A stretch of DNA of 64,000 nt, from contig JAHRHY010000001.1 of assembly GCA_019671135.1 (NCBI GenBank), forward strand, positions 1,116,001-1,180,000, given 5' to 3'. Source of the stretch: Linnemannia hyalina (Eukaryota > Mortierellomycota > Mortierellomycetes > Mortierellales > Mortierellaceae). The translations under genes were made by a program, and so were the position numbers. Under the pieces are notes generated by a model that saw only the letters and a list, made by a program, of their open reading frames with translations, did no database searches and was not told where the DNA came from. Positions 22,810-34,388 of the stretch are shown here, one piece after another (the stretch's first letter is position 1; every line of letters begins with the position of its first letter).

Positions 22810-23494
22810 TTAGTACTGGGCAGACATGGACTGGCAGGCCTTGAGCTGCTCAAGGTACCACTGGCAAGCAGACATGTCGTTGCCGTTGGTCTCGAGGCAC
22901 TTTGTGAAGGCCTTGGCGTCGGTCTCGCAGGAGGCGCCGGTGGAGGCGGGGACGGCGGCGTTTTGGTACATGGGCTGCTGCTGGTACTGCTGGTACTGGG
23001 GGGCCTGCTGCTGCTGCTGCTGGGCCTCAGGGGCAGACTCGGATGAGCCGGAGCCGCTGAACATCGACTGTGTTTTTGGTATGCAGAGGGTAGGAGGAGG
23101 AGGAAAAGGTTAGTCACTGAGCTCCTTTTTTTTTCAGGAACGCAAAAATAAACTACTGCTGCAAGGCTGAAAAGTCGAAAGGTGTGTGCAGGACGGAAAG
23201 TGTGAAAAGTGTGTGGGTGAAGAGTGAAAGAGGACTTACGGTGAGACCGGCACCGAGAGTGTGACCGACGGCGGAACCGACGGCAACACCGGCAGCGGTG
23301 GTAGCCATCTGGGCGAACATGCCAGGCTGCTGGGGGGCAGGGTGGCCCATGGCCGAGGGCTGTGCGGGAGGGGCGGTCATTTGTTGGGGAGGGGCCTGGC
23401 GAACGGGGGCGGGGGGAGGAGCCTGGCGGACGGGCATGGTCGAAGCCTTGCGGGTCTGCTGAGCGGGGGCAGCGCGGGAACGTTGACGGGCCAT
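22810..23494 (-). CDS. MIX17/CHCHD2-CHCHD10-like twin CX9C mitochondrial protein
   Basis: Exons (minus strand) 23494-23240 and 23067-22810 give 170 residues. Proteins of this family sit in the mitochondrial intermembrane space and affect cristae structure and respiratory function; import uses Mia40. Seen: a basic N terminus with Arg, Ala and Ser ([18 protein letters not shown]), a Pro/Gln-rich stretch, then the family's conserved hydrophobic Gly-rich segment ([20 protein letters not shown]) ending at the intron. A Gln/Tyr-rich linker leads to the CHCH domain with two exact CX9C pairs, C(ETDAKAFTK)C and C(QWYLEQLKA)C. The intron is phase 0 with a GTAAGT donor. Its start lies only 268 bp from the divergent XLF gene. 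Confidence 0.93.
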
Positions 23495-23762
23495 TTTATG
23501 TTATATGTAAAAAGGGGTGAGTGAGAGGGGAGAGAAAGTGAATTGAATGAATGGAAGGAATCCGTTTATGAAGTTGATCGGCCTGATCTAGTCCGAGCAA
23601 AAAAAACGTATCAGATTTTTTAGCGATCGCATGCGTTAATAGAGCTATTTCTCGGCGAAGCGGGTGTTGGTGGCAAAATCCAATTTCTTGCCTCCTTCCA
23701 CTTTTTTTTTGCCACTCTCAACACTTTTGCTACCTTGCCTCACACCCACCCACTCATGGCCC
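23495..23762. promoter_or_regulatory. Shared divergent promoter, CHCH protein / XLF
   Basis: 268 bp separate the two divergent start codons, so the promoters must overlap. It contains a perfect 8-bp palindrome GCGATCGC (23623-23630) followed by ATGCGTTAAT, and a pyrimidine-rich leader on the XLF side. Function of these elements is not established. Confidence 0.6.
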
Positions 23763-25692
23763 ATGTCGCGACTGACAAGAAAGGACAACGACATCTTGCG
23801 CAAACAGGAATGGCGCCTCTTGTTTGTCCCCGGCACCGGCACCTCATCAGCATCCTCAGCAGCAGCAGCACAGGGGTCTGCATCCCAACCTAATTCTCAA
23901 ACCGGAAACACAGTTCCAGAAGACTACGCTTCGGACACCTTCCTCGTCAAGGCGTTCTTCTCGGAGACAGAAAAATACTATGTTGTCATGCTCACCAATC
24001 TCAAGCAGACCTGGTATGAGAAGCTGGAGCACTATGCTATTCGGGAACGCTCCAAGGTTTGTCAACCGTCTTTCGTTCCTTCCAGTACGCGTCGCCACCA
24101 TTGGGTATTCATGCTATGTACGAGCGATTAACCTCACACATGCTCATGGCTGTTGTGATACTAGCTCATTCGCAGTTTTGCGTACGAGGAAGATGCGCAG
24201 TTGGAGGCTCTGCTGTTGTCCCTGTCGACTGTCATCGCAACCGCTCATGACGCTCCAGCATCAGCTTCAAAGACGTCCGTCACACCTTCAAAGCAGATTC
24301 TTCAAGGGCGTCACGGCAAGGTAAGAAGTCTTTGTTCGTGTCATAACTAATCATGACTACACTGATTGCTAGCATTCACACTTCAATAATGTTTTATGAT
24401 TGTTCTAGCTGTATATGATTGTGGGATTCGAGTTCGGTTTGGCAACAATGTACTGGAAGTTCAAGCTATCGCCTATGATTGCGTCGACCTCTGATGTGTC
24501 CCGTACCCTCGCCCTCAAGACTGCCGCCACGTTTTCTCAGTCACCACTATTCCCGACCAATCTATCTCAATTGATTGACGACGTCAATGATGGTGGTTCA
24601 GGATCAAATGCGAAGGTGGACGCGAATGGCGCGAACAAACGTGGACGGCGCACGTTTCTCGAGGACAGCGAGGACGAATACGATGACAAGCAGCCATGGG
24701 ATTTTGCTCCAGAGGATGAAGATGGCGAGTTGGATGAGGATCAAAGGAATGCGGATGGAGTTTCTGTCCTATTTGATCACTTGGTCCTGCCGCTCATCGC
24801 ACTGAACAACGCATATCGGAAACAGGCCCGAACATTGGAGGCTGTGATCAAGAACAAGGAGAGTGAGGTTGTGGAGGCTTTGGAGATGCTGGAACAACAT
24901 GGAATCGGATACCATAACCGCAGGAGGGCTACTGAGCGATTCGACAAGGCCCGTGTTGAAACCAAGCTTCAAGGGGTAACTATTTGTTCTGACTGCCTGG
25001 CACACTATTTAAAACTGATGCCATTTCAGAGTTACTTATTATCGTTTTGCTGATGCTACTAGGATGTCGAGCATTTGGTGATTCCTCAACTCGTGGGTCC
25101 AAAAGAACTCTTTTCAGATAAGAGAGTGGCCGCTCTATGCTCTATCGTATCTCGGAATGCAGGTGAACATGGTACGGTCTCTAGTTACAAGTTGCAAAGC
25201 GCTCTTCGAAAGTAGATGCATCACAATGGACACTAACCTACCATTGTTTTCAAACCGATATGTATATGTAGCAAACCCATCTCAGTCACTGCTGGAGAGG
25301 AACATGGCCTCACAGGAAGCAGGATCGTCGCAGTCCAGTCGGAGAATTGCTGGTGGAGAGTCCATGTCGCTCTTGAGGGATGTCGGTGCCTCGGCGCCAA
25401 CACCAACTATCATTCCAGCTGCAGATCGAAATACTGGAAATGCTGATGGCGGAGCAAATTTGAAGGCAAGCATTCTCCCTTTGTTTTTGCCCTCACATAT
25501 ATGGAAGCCACTCATTCTCATCCTATGCTTTTGAAGATTATAAGAATACTAACGACATACCATTTCCGTTTTTCATGTCAATAGGCTATCAAAGAAGCAG
25601 AGGAACTGGAAAGAAGACGCGTATTGCAAGAGCAATTGGACAAGGAGAAAGCCGTGAAGGAACGGAGTCGCAAGAAGAAAAAGCTGTTCTAG
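23763..25692 (+). CDS. XLF/NHEJ1-like DNA end-joining factor
   Basis: Six exons, 23763-24056, 24165-24320, 24409-24975, 25063-25162, 25272-25465 and 25585-25692, give 472 residues. XLF (yeast Nej1) bridges broken DNA ends with XRCC4/Lif1 and Ku in non-homologous end joining. Seen: a head-domain pattern matching the family (FLVKAFFSETEKYYVVML then LKQTWYEKLEH; the human protein has a comparable LLAKVF ... VWHEQ). A second-half head segment follows (LYMIVGFEFGLATMYWKFKL), then a helical stalk (LIALNNAYRKQARTLEAVI). An acidic insert (EDSEDEYDDK) interrupts the head-stalk region. The last residues, RSRKKKKLF, resemble the C-terminal Ku-binding motif. The exon 4 donor is ambiguous: GTGAAC at 25163 or GTACGG at 25172, both phase 1. 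The last intron works only as GC-AG (donor GCAAGC at 25466). Confidence 0.85.
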
Positions 25693-25867
25693 CGTAGATA
25701 CAAATAGAAAATCGGTGCGCAATTTTATGAACGGGCGCCGTACCCTTAAGATGTTTGAGTTCGGGATCTGATCACTAACTTCGTCTTTGACGCATGGCCC
25801 CTCCTTCTCTTCCTTCGCTCCACACCCATTCTTCCTTCTCCCACACACTATAACGAAACAATACTTC

Positions 25868-26395
25868 ATGTCGCTCCGCAGTCTCATTCCCATGGCCCGC
25901 ATGGCCACCCGCACCTCTACCACTCCTCGCATTGCATCGATGACTCAGCTTCGGTTCAACAGCACTGTTGTTTCCTCCACCCCACCTGCCTCGCTCAACG
26001 AGGGCGAGAAGCACCTCTACTCCAAGCTCTTTGAAAAGTTCCAGCCCACCAAGCTCATCGTCGAGGATATCTCTGGTAAATTACAAGAGGAAAATGCAAG
26101 AGGCAATGATCGCTACATGCAGCGTCAATGCTCGGTACCCCTCCCCCTTCCTCCTTTTTTTTTTTTTTCTTTTACAGCAATATTTATCCAGCTTTTTTTT
26201 TTTGTCTGACTAATCCTCAACATTTGGAATACTATTTTAATAGGTGGATGCGGATCGATGTACCAAGTCGAGGTTATAAGCTCAGCATTCAAGGATTTGA
26301 ACATGGTCAAGCAGCACCGTCTTGTCAACGAGACGCTGAAGGAGGAAATCAAGGGCATGCATGGAATTCGCTTGACTACCAAGGCTACCGCATAA
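25868..26395 (+). CDS. BolA-like protein 3 (mitochondrial BOLA3)
   Basis: Exons 25868-26075 and 26244-26395 give 119 residues. BOLA3 works with glutaredoxin 5 and NFU1 in late mitochondrial iron-sulfur cluster delivery to lipoyl synthase and complex I/II. Seen: an Arg/Ser/Thr-rich N terminus without acidic residues (MSLRSLIPMARMATRTS), suiting a transit peptide. The BolA fold follows, with EKFQPTKLIVEDISGGCGSMYQVEV, then HRLVNETLKEEIKGMHGIRL. C72 of GGCGSMY and H109 of MHGIRL occupy the cluster-binding positions expected for the BOLA3 class. The intron splits a Gly codon. I chose the ATG at 25868 because it directly precedes the transit-like sequence; an upstream in-frame ATG at 25787 is in non-conserved leader. 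Confidence 0.93.
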
Positions 26396-27141
26396 GACTG
26401 TATACCTACACCCTCACTCTTTCACTCCTCTCCTAGCAAATAATAAATAATTAGAACATAGACATATTCACACATTCGGGAAGGGTGCATGAGAGACTCC
26501 CCCCTCCCCCGTTCAGGCTGCCTCGAAGCATTGAGCAAACGTATTCTGAAAGTTGCTTTCAGGATAGGGGTACATAAAAGAGATACGGTAGGCGATCCAA
26601 ACCCCCCAGAAGATTTCACACGTTCCCAAGACATCAGAGTAAACCAGCAAATCTCAGCGTTTTTGAACCGGGCGTACGATGACCTTGTCCATGTTATTAA
26701 ATTCCACAACTATACAGGGCAGCATAGGCAGAAGGAGGTTTCTGTAGTCCGCTGAAGACAGAGCGAAGTACAGGGAAGAGTCAAAAAGGCGACAAGAAGC
26801 TCAACACAGCAGAGCCTAAGAAAATGTGCTCGTGGCTGGGGATGAAGGCATTGTATTGCAGCTTTCTAGGAGCCGGATACGAAGGGTGACGTCGTTAGTC
26901 GTGGGAGTGATAACGCCAGGAGACGTGGATAGCAGCTTTACCGCTATTGCTATCAGTGAGAGTGGTCAAGGAGGATCTCGGTATGTGGTGGAGTGGGATA
27001 TAATAAAGAGAGAAAAATGGAGCAAGGGGTGGGATGCGATCTTGCAAGTCACTCACTTTTTTTTTTTACGAATTTTTTTTTTTTTTTTTTTTTTTACAAG
27101 GACATTCTACGGGAGTGCCGAGGCTTTCGCAAACTGTCTAA
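26396..27141. other. Convergent intergenic region, no gene seen
   Basis: 746 bp between the convergent BOLA3-like and ITFG2-like genes. AATAATAAATAATT at 26441 is a likely 3'-end element for BOLA3. Long T tracts (27057-27067 and 27073-27095) lie upstream of the ITFG2-like stop and, read on the minus strand, are A-rich sequence just past that gene. Confidence 0.5.
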
Positions 27142-30100
27142 TTAAATGTCCTGAGCATACCCTGGCCGGTTCCTGACCCGCCTGATGGCATCGTGGTCGT
27201 CGTCCCAATTACTCCGGGAGGATCCAGAACTGACTTTCACAGACGGTGTACTTGTCGTCGTCGTTGTCGTGGTTGTTGTCGACGTTGATGTCATATGTGT
27301 AGGTATAGGTGTAGTAGCGGTCAAATCGGCACCGTGCCCAGAGGAGGGCGGGTTTGACACTCGATGGCTGACAGAACTCTGGACACTGGCGCCACTGTTT
27401 GCTCTCGAGAGCCCCACTGGTCGATTCTGAGACGACGACGATGACGATGTCCTGGCCTTCTCCTTCTCACGCTCTCGTTGACGCTGTCTCTCCTCCTGGT
27501 CCTGGTCCTGCTGCTGCAGCTCTTCCAGTCGTCGCACCAACGAGTCCGAGACCAAGTGGCCTGTCGACGACGTTGCGGGTGACAGCCCATAGATCGCGTG
27601 GTCACCCTGCTGGCTGCCACCAGCGCCGCCCACCATCGCTGCAGTTGCAGCGGCCAAAACTGATGAGATGTCGTTCCCATCATCTAATAGGCTGCGATAT
27701 GTCGACGTCCGTGACCGAATCGATGCTCTGTCGTCCTCGAACCCATGGCCAAGGTCATGCGGATGTCCAGCGCGGTGAGCCGATGAAGACGAGCTGGGAG
27801 GGAGTTGGTGTGAATGTGATGTCGAAAAATATTGGTGCTGCGCCGACGCGATCGAGGCCGAAGGCGATGTCACAGGGATCGACATGATGCTAAACCCCTT
27901 GAATCCGTTCAGAGCCGGGTTGGACAAAATCGTGTTGGTGGGCACTATTGTGGCTGCCATTGGAGATGACGGTCCTGATCCAAAATCGGATAAGTGTGTC
28001 GATGATGTAGTCGAGGACGACTTGCCGCTGAGACCATGGCCAAATCCTTCATGAACTCCTCCTTGGCAGCTCTGGTCGTCGTGTCCTCCATGACTGCCAC
28101 TGCTGTTAGATCGTGTGTTGGATGAGAACGAGACATGGCCGGAAGAAGAAGTAGGAGCGGTGGCGTTCCCTGTGAGGCTGCCAGACGACCCTAACTGCTC
28201 CTGTTGCTGTCGCTGATAATGCTGGTTGCTGCGCGGCAAAGGCGCCGGCATCAGCTTGACATCGACCCCCTTCGTGCTAGGGCTACGTGAGCTGCCAGAG
28301 GTTCGGCTGGTCAAACTGCCGGTCGTTTTCGCTCCCCCCGACTCGGTTCCAGATCCAGATCCGCGATTTGTTCGATCATTAGGGCCATGAGTTGCTGATC
28401 GTCTAAGTGGATGCGGGGCATCGTCACTATCCATTGTGGAGGGCCGTTCCCGACCCTCATCCAAATCTTGACCATCTAAGTCAAACCCACTGCCGTCATC
28501 ATCGCCATTGTTATCGTACACATCCGGCATAGCCATCGCATGACCGGTCGGCTCAGAGGTCGAAAGTTGGATCGGCGTTTGGTTGGGAATAGAGGACGAT
28601 AAAAGCGTAATGTCAGGGACAATGATTCCTCCGATGTCCGATCCTGTACTCAAAACAGACTCTGCTCTCGAGCGCCTTCCGTCTGGGATGCTATTGTGAC
28701 CTGCACTGTTGGGTCCAGAGCTGAGGCCGCTGGAGGCGACGATTTCACGCGTGGGCAAGAGACCGAGTCCAGCATCCAAAAGTCCATGCCCAGACCGCTG
28801 TCGTCTATGGCCTCGTGAGGAAGAACCCGGAGGTGCTCCCTGGCTGTAATCGTTGTCATGATGGCGCGAGCTTCTTCCGACTACAACCGTGTTTCCTGCC
28901 GCGGTGGAGCTGGCACTTTGTCCTGACCGGTTGGAAGGCGACAAGAGGTTCTTGGCAAGCATGAATACAGAACCTTCAAGACTAGGACTGGGCTCCGCGA
29001 TGCTGCCTTGTTGCTGGCCATAGAATCGTCCTGGGGAGGGAATAGGCGATATTGTCGATGGTGTGTAGACGCCCTGAAAATCCTCTTCGTCAATCTCCTC
29101 GTTGTTCCGTGACCGACTGTAGGCTTGCTCGGCTGTTAACTCGGAACCATCGTCCAGCTCACGTTGGTCCTCATCATCGCCCAGACTCTTCCGTGAAGAG
29201 TGATCAAACTCCAAGAGGTGGTCTCCGTCCGTTTCCCCAGTCCCATCCTCCGACGGTGCTTGCTCATTCTCAGCCTCCTCCTCTTCCTCCTCCTCCTCTT
29301 CGGAATCATCGTCCCGATCATGTGGCAATGAAAGACGAGACTTTGCCGCTGCCAACTTGCGCCCCATAACACCGAGAGGTCGGCTCCGTGGAACACCTAC
29401 TGGACGATGTGTACGTAGAGGCTTGACGACCCGCGTCTCCAAAGCCTTTCCTTTGCTTAACACCGGTGCGCCCAAAAGTGGATGACCCCCCTGAACAATC
29501 GTGCTGGGACTGCTCCCGCTACCACTGCTGCTACTACTGCTTCCACTGCTCTGCGACGACAGAGAAAGACGTCCTCCATTTCCGAGATCTTTAAGGCTGA
29601 ACCGCTTCATGATGTTGGTTAAGGAGGCTGTTGAACCGGCAGCAGCGTAAGGACTACTCTTGTGGCCCTTTGAGAAATGGCTGGATGAGGCTGACGGCGA
29701 GGTCGGAGACTTCATAGGCGGGGTGATCTCTCCTTGGTAGTGAGAGAGGACGTCCTTAATCAACAATGATGGTCTTCGTTTCGGGTTGTGTTCCATCTTG
29801 GACGGTGGAGACGACGGAGAGGCGTGAGATACTGGCGAATGTGATGAACCTAAAGGATCCGACGGTTGCTGCGATTGGGTATATTGAGAGGACAAAGTGC
29901 TAGAGTCGCCTTGTATTTCCTGCAAAGAAAACTGTTCGCGTGTTCCAGAGATAGCTCCCCCTTGTGAGCGCTGCTGAGGGTTGGATCGTAGTTGGTCAGG
30001 GCCTTCGGAGGTGTCGATGGTGAGAACGTGAGGCGGGCGGCGCATTCGCGGATCAGGATACTCAAGCGACCCTCCGGCGCTGCTTGCGAGTGACGCTGTG

Positions 30101-33100
30101 GTAACAGCCTGAGCCAGTGCCCTGTGCTTCGCCTCTTCCTTCTCTTGCTCCTTCTTCGCCTCTGCCTCAAAGAATGCAGCCATTTTGGTTCGCTCAATGT
30201 TGGCCAGTCGCTTCAGCCGCTGGAACTCATCCTCGTAGCGATTGACGTCGTACAGCGAGTCATGGATGAAACCCTTCATGTCCTGCTCAGTCCAAGTCGA
30301 AGCTGGTGGGATTTTGTTGTCTGAGGGAGCAGGTGTTGGTGCTGTCGTTTCATTTTCATCGTTCTGCTTTTCCTCCTCTGATCCATGAATGGCTGCCTTC
30401 GCTAATGAGGCCTCATTCTGCTCCGAGTGCAACTTTTGGCTTGTGCCAACCTACATGATCGAAGAAGTCGATTAGCTACAAATTGGTTTTGTAAAAGAAG
30501 ACCTATGCGCGAGTATTATAGACATTCAACTCACCAGCGAGGCATCCGCTTTTACAATATCCTGGAATTGCACCGAAGGTTCCGTTTGTATGTACAAGTT
30601 GTAGTAGACGTAGATGTTGTCCTCAAAGTCCACGTAGAACAAACATGGCTCGTTTCGACCAGGTGTCACAGCGTATTGACCTATGTCGCAAGAAGGTATA
30701 ATGTAAGCGATAGGCGTCGTTGGTAGCAAACATCAACGGTACACTTAAGCTCATAACGGTACATATTATTACCTGCTCCAAAGGCACAGACACGAGCATC
30801 GAAATCATACTGTGCAGTGTTGAACTCCTGGTCGATGAAGAACGTGATGCCGCTCCATGAACAGCCTACAAACATGTCGTTCTTCTGGAATCTCGATCCA
30901 TATGGCTCGGAGATCAGTAGTGACGGCGTAGAAGTCCTTGGTTTCCTCGACTTGGGTCGTTCACAATGGCGGGCACTGTCGTGGCCTTCATCACTGTACT
31001 CTCCATGATCAGCCAGCGTCTCGCCATCTTCGCTGTCGTGGTATCCGGCTTCGTCATCGTCGTCGTCGTCGTCTCCGCGATCAGAATAAATTTCTTCCGC
31101 ATATCGACTGCTGGTCCTGCCATAGCTCGGGCGAGATTTTCTAGGTTCCCGCGCCTTCCGCTCCAAAAACTCCTTGCCAAAGTTGAGCTTAGAGAACCCA
31201 AAAATCTTGTGAGTCGAATCAAGATCGTGGACCTTGACTGTGTTGTTCTCGAGATCGTGCAATGCAAACGCGCCTAGAGCCAGAAGGGAAGGAATGTTAG
31301 AGCTCGCATACATCAATTATTTCCTGCATCAAATTGCTTTCGTATATTAAACTGTACCATCCATGGACATCAAACCAATGATATCCTTCTTTTCTCCGTC
31401 AACATAGTGGGTGCCACACACGATATCGGTAGCCACATCGCCACTTCCGGCCCCACGAGTCGGAGTATCCGGTCCTGACACATTCAACAAGTTAGATGGG
31501 CTCCTCTGGATCTGAGTGATAGGCTCCGACATGTTTCCTGCGTGGTCCACCATCACAAACTTGAGTCCAGGTTGGGCGACAAGTAGAATCGGCAGTCCAG
31601 AATGTGTGTCTTTGGTGACTGATAGGCAGTGGATCTACAACAACAAGCGCACGGTTGTTAGCACATATGTAATACAACACATCGACTTTGACGGCAATAA
31701 ATGAGCTCTCTCGTTACCTGTCCATCTAGTGCCCATCTCTTCTTCTCCGCAAGTGCTAAGCGTGCCGAAGGTTCATTGCCATCTTGCGCCTCAGATTGGC
31801 CTTGACCAGAACCAGAACCAACCCCTGCGCCTGATGGTCCACCGTTATACTGTCGTCCAACTGAAGACATTGAAGGGTAGTGAATCACCGCTTCGCGTCT
31901 ATCTTCTGAGGGCGAAAGAAGGCCACTGCTGTCTAACGTTGACACGCTGCTTGTGCGACTGAGAAGTTTGGCCAGATTCAAGGGTTGGTTCTGAGGATGA
32001 GTAGGTCCTGTAGGTGAAGCAGTCTTTCCGGACTGGAGGGCGTATGAATGCAATATCCGATCCGTTCTCGCCAACACAAGCTCGTTCAGTCCATCGCCGT
32101 CTAAACAATTATTTCCAAAAGGCTGCTAGTTAGTTTTCAGACCTCATTTTCCCCAGCTTGCAGTGATACTTGCAACAAGTCATTATATGTACCGATATCA
32201 GCAATATACGCGCGGTTGATGTTGACAGGGACTGGAAGGATCAAATTCGCTCGCTCAAGCACTCGCCGACCTCCAATGTGGCGCACCTGAGTTTTCCCGA
32301 ATGTGTTGTGTCGAGTACTCGTGGAGGGCCTTTTTGAGTTTGCGTCCTTTCCTGAAGATAGCGGGGTGGTATTTGTTGGCATGTGTTGTGGTTTGAGAAG
32401 AGGAGTTCCCGTGGGAGAGTTCGCTGCGCTGTTTCCTCCAATAGACCGAGGGCCGTGACCAGGCACAATGGAGCCGTATATCGACGTAGCTGAAGATGTG
32501 GGTGGAGTCCCGATCAGATTTGCTATCACAGCCGATGTCCTCGCTGCTGGTCCAGACCCTGAGTACATCTCTGAGCCGCGCCTCGCTCCCGCTCCGTTTC
32601 CTTGAATACTGCCGACTTGTGAATGAACTGGAGTCGCGCCTGACACATGATGATTGCCAGCGACAGAGGACGATGACGATCCATGCGGTGTATTCTGAGG
32701 TGCCGGTGGTAATGGTGGGGTTCCGTGGTTTGGATGACTAGTAGAGTGACTCCGGTGGGGATTATGAATGTCGGGGACTGGTCGTATGTTGGGTGTGGCG
32801 GGGATGTTTGAATGTGTGCTTTGTCCAAGTTGGTTGTTGCCGGGTGCCAGTGAGTTAGAGTAAGAACCATGAGCAGGAGTTAAAGAATATATACTGGAGG
32901 TGTTGCGAGATCCTGGCCCTGCCAACATTCCCCCTGGCGACTGGGCGGCGCCAGTCGACGACTGATATCCGTGGTCATCATCAAGTTCTGTAATGTCAAA
33001 GATATGACAGAGTCCCTCCGCGCTCAGCACGACAATCGAGTTCTTGCCACAATTCCTGATATCGCCAATCGCCACCGCAGTAATCTAGAAGACGAACATG

Positions 33101-33507
33101 ACGTGGTATGAGTTATTCTGGCTGTTTACCCTATGATACGAATAAAGCTATTGTAAGCCTTGTACTGTACGCACCGTGCCGAGTCCTTTGCAAGTGAGCC
33201 AGGGTAAGCCTTCCGGGTTATTTCCTTTGAAAATGAAGAGTTCTCCAACCAAGTTTCCGATCACAAACGCGTTGTCCTATATCAACGTATTTGATGAATG
33301 TCATGGGTGTTAGCAGACACCTCTCAACGCTCCTCGTCCGTAGAACGGGCAAAGCACTTTTTTTTGGAGCTCAGCAAGGAACACGCAGTCTTTGATGCTT
33401 ACGCCGTGACCATCGACATCTCCGATGGCAAAAGCAGTGGGTGAGATGTTGCCGCTGACATGCCACCGCAGCTTTTGGACGAGGGACACCTGGCGTGCTG
33501 TGGGCAT
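27142..33507 (-). CDS. ITFG2-like (KICSTOR subunit) beta-propeller protein with giant disordered tail
   Basis: Eight minus-strand exons: 33507-33403, 33276-33175, 33084-32193, 32100-31718, 31634-31358, 31273-30773, 30680-30535 and 30450-27142, joining in frame to 1904 residues. In animals ITFG2 is a KICSTOR subunit that tethers GATOR1 to lysosomes for amino-acid control of mTORC1. ITFG2-like stretches appear in the same order across exons 1-7: AFAIGDVDGHG, LPWLTCKGLGTITAVAIGD, NSIVVLSAEGLCHIFDI, IADIDGDGLNELVLARTDR, WALDGQIHCLSVT, LPILLVAQPG, MSMDGAFALHDL, RVCAFGAGQYAV then GRNEPCLFYVDFEDNIYVYY. Two Ser-rich or acidic inserts interrupt the propeller (about 90-330 and in exon 6). The last exon adds about 1100 residues, nearly all Ser/Gly/Pro-rich, beginning with a helical piece (MKGFIHDSLYDVNRYEDEF). 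Human ITFG2 is about 450 residues. Assignment rests on remembered family sequence. Confidence 0.82.
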
Positions 33508-34388
33508 CGTTTGAACCGAGAATGCGGTTGAGAGGACGAGTTGTCAATGGGTAATGAAAGTTTGAAGAACGGGGTAGGAAAAAACCGCCTAAGGTCTTTT
33601 TATATGAACACGTCACGTGCACTAGCGTGCCACCATTGCGGGATGCACCACGCTCCCACTGTGGTCCCTTTCGCGTAGTATGCAACGAGCAGATCTAACG
33701 AAAACACTATCCACAGGGCAACGCGGACCAGAACTTTCACCGCTGTTTGTTTTTGTTAGTCAGTGTGCTTCATGCCTGTGGATAAAAGTACCCTCATAAC
33801 TTTCGTATCTTCACAGAAGAGATGCCAGCCGACTTCTTGTGAATCCAGTGGGATTTGCTTAAGAGCACTAGTTGAAGACATTTCTTAAGGGGACGTTATT
33901 GGGAATCATCAGCACCCCAACGTCACTGCCGAAACGAGAATTTTTTTTGATACACCCCACTGTGGCCAGGAGAAGAAAAGAAAATCTCATACAAAAAACC
34001 AAAAATACGACCAAAAAAACAACAACTCTCGCTCCCTCTTCGCCATCGCTGCCATCTGGAGAGCATAATAGCTACGGATCCCATTCATCATCATCATCCC
34101 GACCTTAATCCATTGTTTGAGATCTCATTCTTTTCATCATTCCTCTTTTAATGACCCATCCCTGAATCCGCACTCATTCCTTCGTTATTCCTAGCTGAAA
34201 ATCCCCATCACTTCTTTTTTTTTTTCTCTTTCCCCAACCCACTCACACTCACCCTCTCCCAAAAAATCTTTTTTCTTGGCTTCTTTTTTTTTCCATTTGA
34301 CTAATCACGTACGTCACATATACGTACACAACACAACACACATCACATATATCCATCGGTGCACCCTCTCAAGAACACACACGCAACC
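33508..34388. other. Divergent intergenic region, ITFG2-like / EPL1
   Basis: 881 bp. The left part carries a CACGTG element, listed separately. The right part (34200-34388) is a T/C-rich leader changing to CACACA and leading to the EPL1 start. No open frame is convincing. Confidence 0.5.
33612..33619. promoter_or_regulatory. E-box-type palindrome within GTCACGTG
   Basis: GTCACGTG, containing the CACGTG E-box, lies about 105 bp upstream of the ITFG2-like start codon, and an overlapping ACGTCA sits on its left. bHLH factors bind CACGTG; occupancy here is untested and one 6-bp match can arise by chance. Confidence 0.35.
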
